Origin: Saccharopolyspora sp. SCSIO 74807
GTDB taxonomy: Bacteria > Actinomycetota > Actinomycetes > Mycobacteriales > Pseudonocardiaceae
Length of the DNA: 64,000 nucleotides
Assembly (NCBI RefSeq): GCF_037023755.1
Contig: NZ_CP146100.1
Location: 186,001-250,000 of the forward strand
Reading direction: 5' to 3'
Positions within the stretch are counted from its first letter, which is position 1, and each line of letters begins with the position of its first letter. Shown here in pieces: positions 60,867-64,000 of this stretch. Both the position numbers and the translations under genes were made by a program. The notes beneath the pieces were generated by a model. That model searched no databases, was not told the origin of the DNA, and worked only from the letters and a program-made list of their open reading frames with translations.

Positions 60867-62093
60867 CACCACCTGGAAACCACCTTCGCGGCGCGGCCCG
60901 CTCTCGACCGTGCCGCCGTACATCTTCGCGCGTTCGCACATGCCGATCAAACCGTGCCCGGACGAGCCTGCGGACGCCGGGGCGGCCGCTGCGCTGTTGC
61001 TGACCAGCAGCTCCAGCTGCTCGCCCTGGTGCCGCAGCACCACGGCGACGGCGCTGTCCGGAGCGTGTTTGAGCACGTTGGTAAGCGCTTCCTGCGCGAT
61101 CCGGTAGGCGCAGAGTTCGGCCCCCGGCGACAGCGGGCGCGGTTCGCCCTCGCTGCTCAGCTCGACCTGCACGCCTGCGGCGCGGATGCTCTCGACCAGC
61201 GCGGGCAGGTCCGCCAGCCCCGGCTGCGGGTGGAACCGGTCGGCGTCCGCGGGACCGTCCTCGGCTTGCGGCCGGAGCACGCTCAGGAGCCTCGCCAGTT
61301 CGTCGAGCGAGCCGCGGGCCGCCGTCGAGATCGTGCCGAGCGCGTCGCGGGCGGTCTCCCGATCCGAGTCGAACACGTAGCGGGCCAGACCGGCCTGCAC
61401 CGATACGACCGACAGGTGGTGCGCGACCACGTCGTGCAACTCGTGCGCGATGCGCATCCGTTCTTCGGTGACCGCACGTTCGGCTTCCCGGTCCCGATCC
61501 CGGCGCAGCTGTTCGGCCTGCCGCAGGCGCAGCCGCACCACGTGACCGGCGGTCAGCGCGATCGCCGCCTGCGTCGTGCCGAACAGCACGGCGGAGGGCA
61601 TCAGGTCGGCGGGCGTACCGACAGCAGCCCCGGTGTAGATCACCGCGGTGGCGACCCCGGTGCCCGCGGCGGCCAGCGGAAACGGTTTGTGCACTCCGAC
61701 CGTGTAAGCCGCCAGCAGCGGCCCGATCACGCCGAGGGAGGTCTTGCAGCCGATTCCGTAGAACACCGCGAGGGCCACCGTCACCACCAGCAGCACCCCG
61801 AGCGGGAACTTCCGGCGCAGCACCAGCGGCACACCGCTGAGCAAGACCAGCACGTGGGCCAGCGCTCCGGCCGCACCGCTTTCGACCACGTCTTCCGGGC
61901 CGATCGCCACGACTACCACGAAGGCCATGGCCAGCGCGAAGTCCGCGAGCAGCGGGTGCCGATGCAGCCAGCCGGTCAGGATCGCGGCCGGGCCTCGGGA
62001 ATGCTCGGTGGGCAGGTGGAGATGACCACCCCCGGGGGCCACCCCCACCTCTGCCTCCCCGTGCACATCATGCGGCCGCACCCTCTTCGGCAT
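60834..62093 (-). CDS. Two-component sensor histidine kinase (DesK/NarL-type)
   Basis: A 419-residue kinase. An N-terminal ~45-residue cytoplasmic part leads into about five membrane helices (residues 45-185: FALAMAFVVVVAIGPEDVVE, LLVVTVALAVFYGIGC, LFGTTQAAIALTAGHVV). Then come the dimerisation/phospho-acceptor helix ERMRIAHELHDVVAHHLSVV (His in ELHDVVAHH) and an HATPase_c domain with AYRIAQEALTNVLKHAPD and the G box GHGLIGMCERAKMYGG. No periplasmic sensor is present, so it reads a membrane signal. ATG 62093; TTG at 62102 would add three residues. It precedes the response regulator in one operon. Confidence 0.93.
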   Translation of the reverse strand: MPKRVRPHDVHGEAEVGVAPGGGHLHLPTEHSRGPAAILTGWLHRHPLLADFALAMAFVVVVAIGPEDVVESGAAGALAHVLVLLSGVPLVLRRKFPLGVLLVVTVALAVFYGIGCKTSLGVIGPLLAAYTVGVHKPFPLAAAGTGVATAVIYTGAAVGTPADLMPSAVLFGTTQAAIALTAGHVVRLRLRQAEQLRRDRDREAERAVTEERMRIAHELHDVVAHHLSVVSVQAGLARYVFDSDRETARDALGTISTAARGSLDELARLLSVLRPQAEDGPADADRFHPQPGLADLPALVESIRAAGVQVELSSEGEPRPLSPGAELCAYRIAQEALTNVLKHAPDSAVAVVLRHQGEQLELLVSNSAAAAPASAGSSGHGLIGMCERAKMYGGTVESGPRREGGFQVVLRLPRRREEH

Positions 62094-62376
62094 CGCGCAC
62101 AATGATGCGCTCGCCCAAGTTAGTGATCACGGCCGGTGCCGGTCGACAAACCAGCGGTGGAGATACCGGGTAAACCTTCGCGGTATTCCCACCGGCGGGC
62201 GCGGGAGTGGCAGGCTCGGCTCCGGCCGCTGGGAATCCCCGAGCCGCCGCGGAAGTTGAACGGATCGCGGCGGACATCGTCCGGCGATTACCCCGCAGGA
62301 CCGGCGAACCAAACGCGCAGCGGCCCGAACACCGACCCGACCGGCCCCGGCACGCACCCGACAGCACAGGATGGAC

Positions 62377-63777
62377 ATGCCCCACTTCGACCTGGTCATC
62401 ATCGGCAGCGGCTCCGGCAACTCGATCGCCGACGAGCGGTTCGCCGACTGGAACGTCGCGTTCGTGGAGAAGGGCATCGGCAGCGCCTCCTCCTACGGCG
62501 GGACCTGCCTGAACGTGGGCTGCATCCCGACGAAGATGCTGGTGCACACCGCCGACGTCGCCGCGGCACCCGGCGCCGGGAGCAGGCTCGGGGTCGACCT
62601 CGAACTGCGGGACGTGCGCTGGCGCGACATCCGGGACCGGATCTTCGGCCGGATCGACGCGATCTCCGACGGCGGCAGGCGCTACCGCGCAGCGGGCAGC
62701 GACAACGTGACGCTGTTCGAGGGCGAGGCGCGGTTCACCGGTATCAAGCAACTCACCGTCGAGACCGCGGACGGGCCCGAGACGCTGACCGCCGACCGGT
62801 TCGTGGTCGCCGCGGGCGGGCGGCCGACGACTCCGGACATCCCCGGCATCGACGACACCGGTTTCCACACCAGCGACAGCGTGATGCGGCTGGACGCGCT
62901 GCCGCCCCGGATGATCATCCTCGGCACCGGGTTCGTCGGCGCCGAGTTCGCGCACGTGTTCTCCGCGCTGGGCGTCGAGGTCACCGTGATCGGGCGATCC
63001 GGGCGGCTGCTGCGCGCCGAGGACGTCGACGTCTCGGAGCGGTTCACCGAGCTGGCCGCCGAACGCTGGGACGTGCGGCTGAACCGCAAGGCGCTCGCGG
63101 CCGAACGAGACGGCGACGTCGTGCGGCTGCACCTGGAAGGCCCGGACGGCGCGGAAACCGTCGAGGCCGAGCAGTTGCTGGTAGCCGTCGGCCGCGAACC
63201 CAACAGCGACCTGATCGATGCCGAGACCGGCGGGCTGCGGCTGCGCGCCGACCGCAAGATCGAGGTCGACTCCCGGCAGCGGACCTCCGTGGACGGGGTG
63301 TGGGCGCTGGGCGACATCAGCTCCGATCACGAGCTCAAGCACGTCGCCAACCACGAGATGCGGGTCGTGCAGCACAACCTGCTGCACCCGGACGAGCAGA
63401 TCGAGTCCGACCACGCGCACGTGCCGCACGCGGTGTTCTCCGCGCCGCAGATCGCCGCGGTCGGGCTCACCGAGCAGGACGCCCAGGCGCACGGCGTCGA
63501 GTACGTCAGCAAGGTCCAGGAGTACGGCGCGATCGCCTACGGCTGGGCGATGGAGGACACCACCGGTTTCGCCAAGCTGCTCGCCGACCCGGCGAGCGGC
63601 CGGATCCTCGGCGCGCACATCATCGGGCCGCAGGCCCCGACGCTGCTGCAACCGCTGGTGCAGGCGATGGAGTTCGGCCTGGACGCCCGCCGGATGGCGC
63701 GCGGCCAGTACTGGATCCACCCGGCGATGCCGGAACTGCTGGAGAACGCGCTGCTCGGCCTGCCGCTCGCGGAATGA
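62377..63777 (+). CDS. mtr: Mycothione reductase
   Basis: A 466-residue flavoprotein disulfide reductase that reduces mycothiol disulfide with NADPH, the actinobacterial counterpart of glutathione reductase. The FAD motif is VIIGSGSGNS at about residue 7, the redox-active CxxxxC is GTCLNVGCIPTK near 47-52, the NADPH motif is ILGTGFVGAEFAHVFSALG near 190, and the dimer-interface HPAMPE near 450 provides the catalytic histidine. ATG 62377 places the FAD motif as in Mycobacterium tuberculosis Mtr; ATG 62371 is two codons upstream. It confirms a mycothiol-making actinobacterium. Confidence 0.96.
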   Translation: MPHFDLVIIGSGSGNSIADERFADWNVAFVEKGIGSASSYGGTCLNVGCIPTKMLVHTADVAAAPGAGSRLGVDLELRDVRWRDIRDRIFGRIDAISDGGRRYRAAGSDNVTLFEGEARFTGIKQLTVETADGPETLTADRFVVAAGGRPTTPDIPGIDDTGFHTSDSVMRLDALPPRMIILGTGFVGAEFAHVFSALGVEVTVIGRSGRLLRAEDVDVSERFTELAAERWDVRLNRKALAAERDGDVVRLHLEGPDGAETVEAEQLLVAVGREPNSDLIDAETGGLRLRADRKIEVDSRQRTSVDGVWALGDISSDHELKHVANHEMRVVQHNLLHPDEQIESDHAHVPHAVFSAPQIAAVGLTEQDAQAHGVEYVSKVQEYGAIAYGWAMEDTTGFAKLLADPASGRILGAHIIGPQAPTLLQPLVQAMEFGLDARRMARGQYWIHPAMPELLENALLGLPLAE

Positions 63778-63797
63778 CCCGGTCGCGAGGAGTGCCG

Positions 63798-64000
63798 TTG
63801 CGCCTGCTGCTGATCGCGGACACGCACCTGCCCAAACGGGCCAAGGCGCTGCCGGACGAGGTGTGGTCGCAGGTCGATGCGGCCGACGTGGTCTTCCACG
63901 CCGGTGACTGGGTCGAGCCCTACCTGCTCGACGAGCTGGCCGAGCGCAGCGCGCGGCTGATCGGCGTCCACGGCAACAACGACGGCGACGAGTTGCGGCG
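63798..64000 (+). CDS. Metallophosphoesterase (MJ0936/YfcE-like), partial
   Basis: A frame starting TTG 63798 (GAGGAG at 63787-63792) or GTG 63792 runs off the window end after about 67 residues. It has the calcineurin-like metal motifs: ADTH near residue 8, FHAGDW near 37 and GVHGNNDG near 60. The product is most like small YfcE/MJ0936 phosphodiesterases. It starts 20 bases after mtr and may be co-transcribed with it. Confidence 0.85.
   Translation, partial: MRLLLIADTHLPKRAKALPDEVWSQVDAADVVFHAGDWVEPYLLDELAERSARLIGVHGNNDGDELR

Overview
The window is about 70% G+C and densely packed, with many GTG and TTG starts and frequent four-base stop/start overlaps. It carries mycothione reductase, a ProS with the mycobacterial-type N-terminus, several XRE/DUF397 regulator pairs, WXG-type secreted proteins and an F420/FMN-type oxidoreductase. 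This points to an actinobacterium, most probably a Pseudonocardiaceae such as Saccharopolyspora or a relative. That placement is inferred from gene content, not from a search. No tRNA, rRNA, CRISPR array, transposase or integrase was found.

Layout. 1-13.3 kb is housekeeping and miscellaneous: a proline/glutamine-rich membrane protein, a class V aminotransferase, a YjbQ protein, a HAD phosphatase, proS, a divergent LysR/MFS pair, yaaA, a DEAD-box RNA helicase, an FMN-binding oxidoreductase, a methyltransferase and a DUF2071 protein. 13.3-27.9 kb is cobalamin block A: cobL, cobM, cbiD, cobK, a cobI-cobJ fusion, cobH, cobG and cobN, the last under a B12 riboswitch. It is interrupted at 15.4-18.5 kb by an accessory island holding an XRE/DUF397 pair, a small orphan protein and an Abi-like HEPN protein that sits between two copies of the cbiD 3' end. 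28-34.2 kb is accessory: a HigBA-like toxin-antitoxin pair, an MFS transporter, a WYL regulator with a DinB protein, and two further XRE/DUF397 modules. 34.3-37.1 kb is a four-gene cassette resembling a type VII secretion substrate locus. Then follow a methyltransferase and metG. 40.0-52.8 kb is cobalamin block B: cobA, then, after a foreign-looking putative contractile-injection cargo gene (42.0-43.4 kb), a minus-strand array starting at a second B12 riboswitch: a ChlI/ChlD-type chelatase, cobO, cobB, a second cobM, a second cobL and a cbiG/partial-cobJ fusion. 52.9-64 kb holds a GNAT acetyltransferase, two secreted trypsin-like proteases around a LysE exporter, another XRE regulator, a PEBP protein, a VanZ/RDD membrane protein, a PLDc_N membrane protein, a two-component system, mycothione reductase and a partial metallophosphoesterase.

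How the genes work together. Blocks A and B together encode almost the whole corrin-ring pathway from uroporphyrinogen III to adenosylcobyrinate a,c-diamide. The set is mixed: the oxygen-dependent CobG and CobN occur with CbiD and CbiG, usually assigned to the anaerobic route, and no cobF is seen. CbiG plus CbiD could supply the deacylation and C1 methylation that CobF performs. cobL and cobM each occur twice; the block B copies are divergent, and the second CobM has a 250-residue tail ending in a histone-like basic segment. Both cobalt insertion units (CobN and the ChlI/D fusion) start behind B12 riboswitches, so cobalt insertion is probably under feedback control by the end product.

Three signals stand out beyond the genes: a 16-codon leader frame plus hairpin placed exactly between the cobN riboswitch and the cobN start; a dispersed family of about 50-bp hairpins with a conserved loop at gene 3' ends (seven copies); and a strongly over-represented 13-bp interrupted palindrome scattered mostly through coding DNA.
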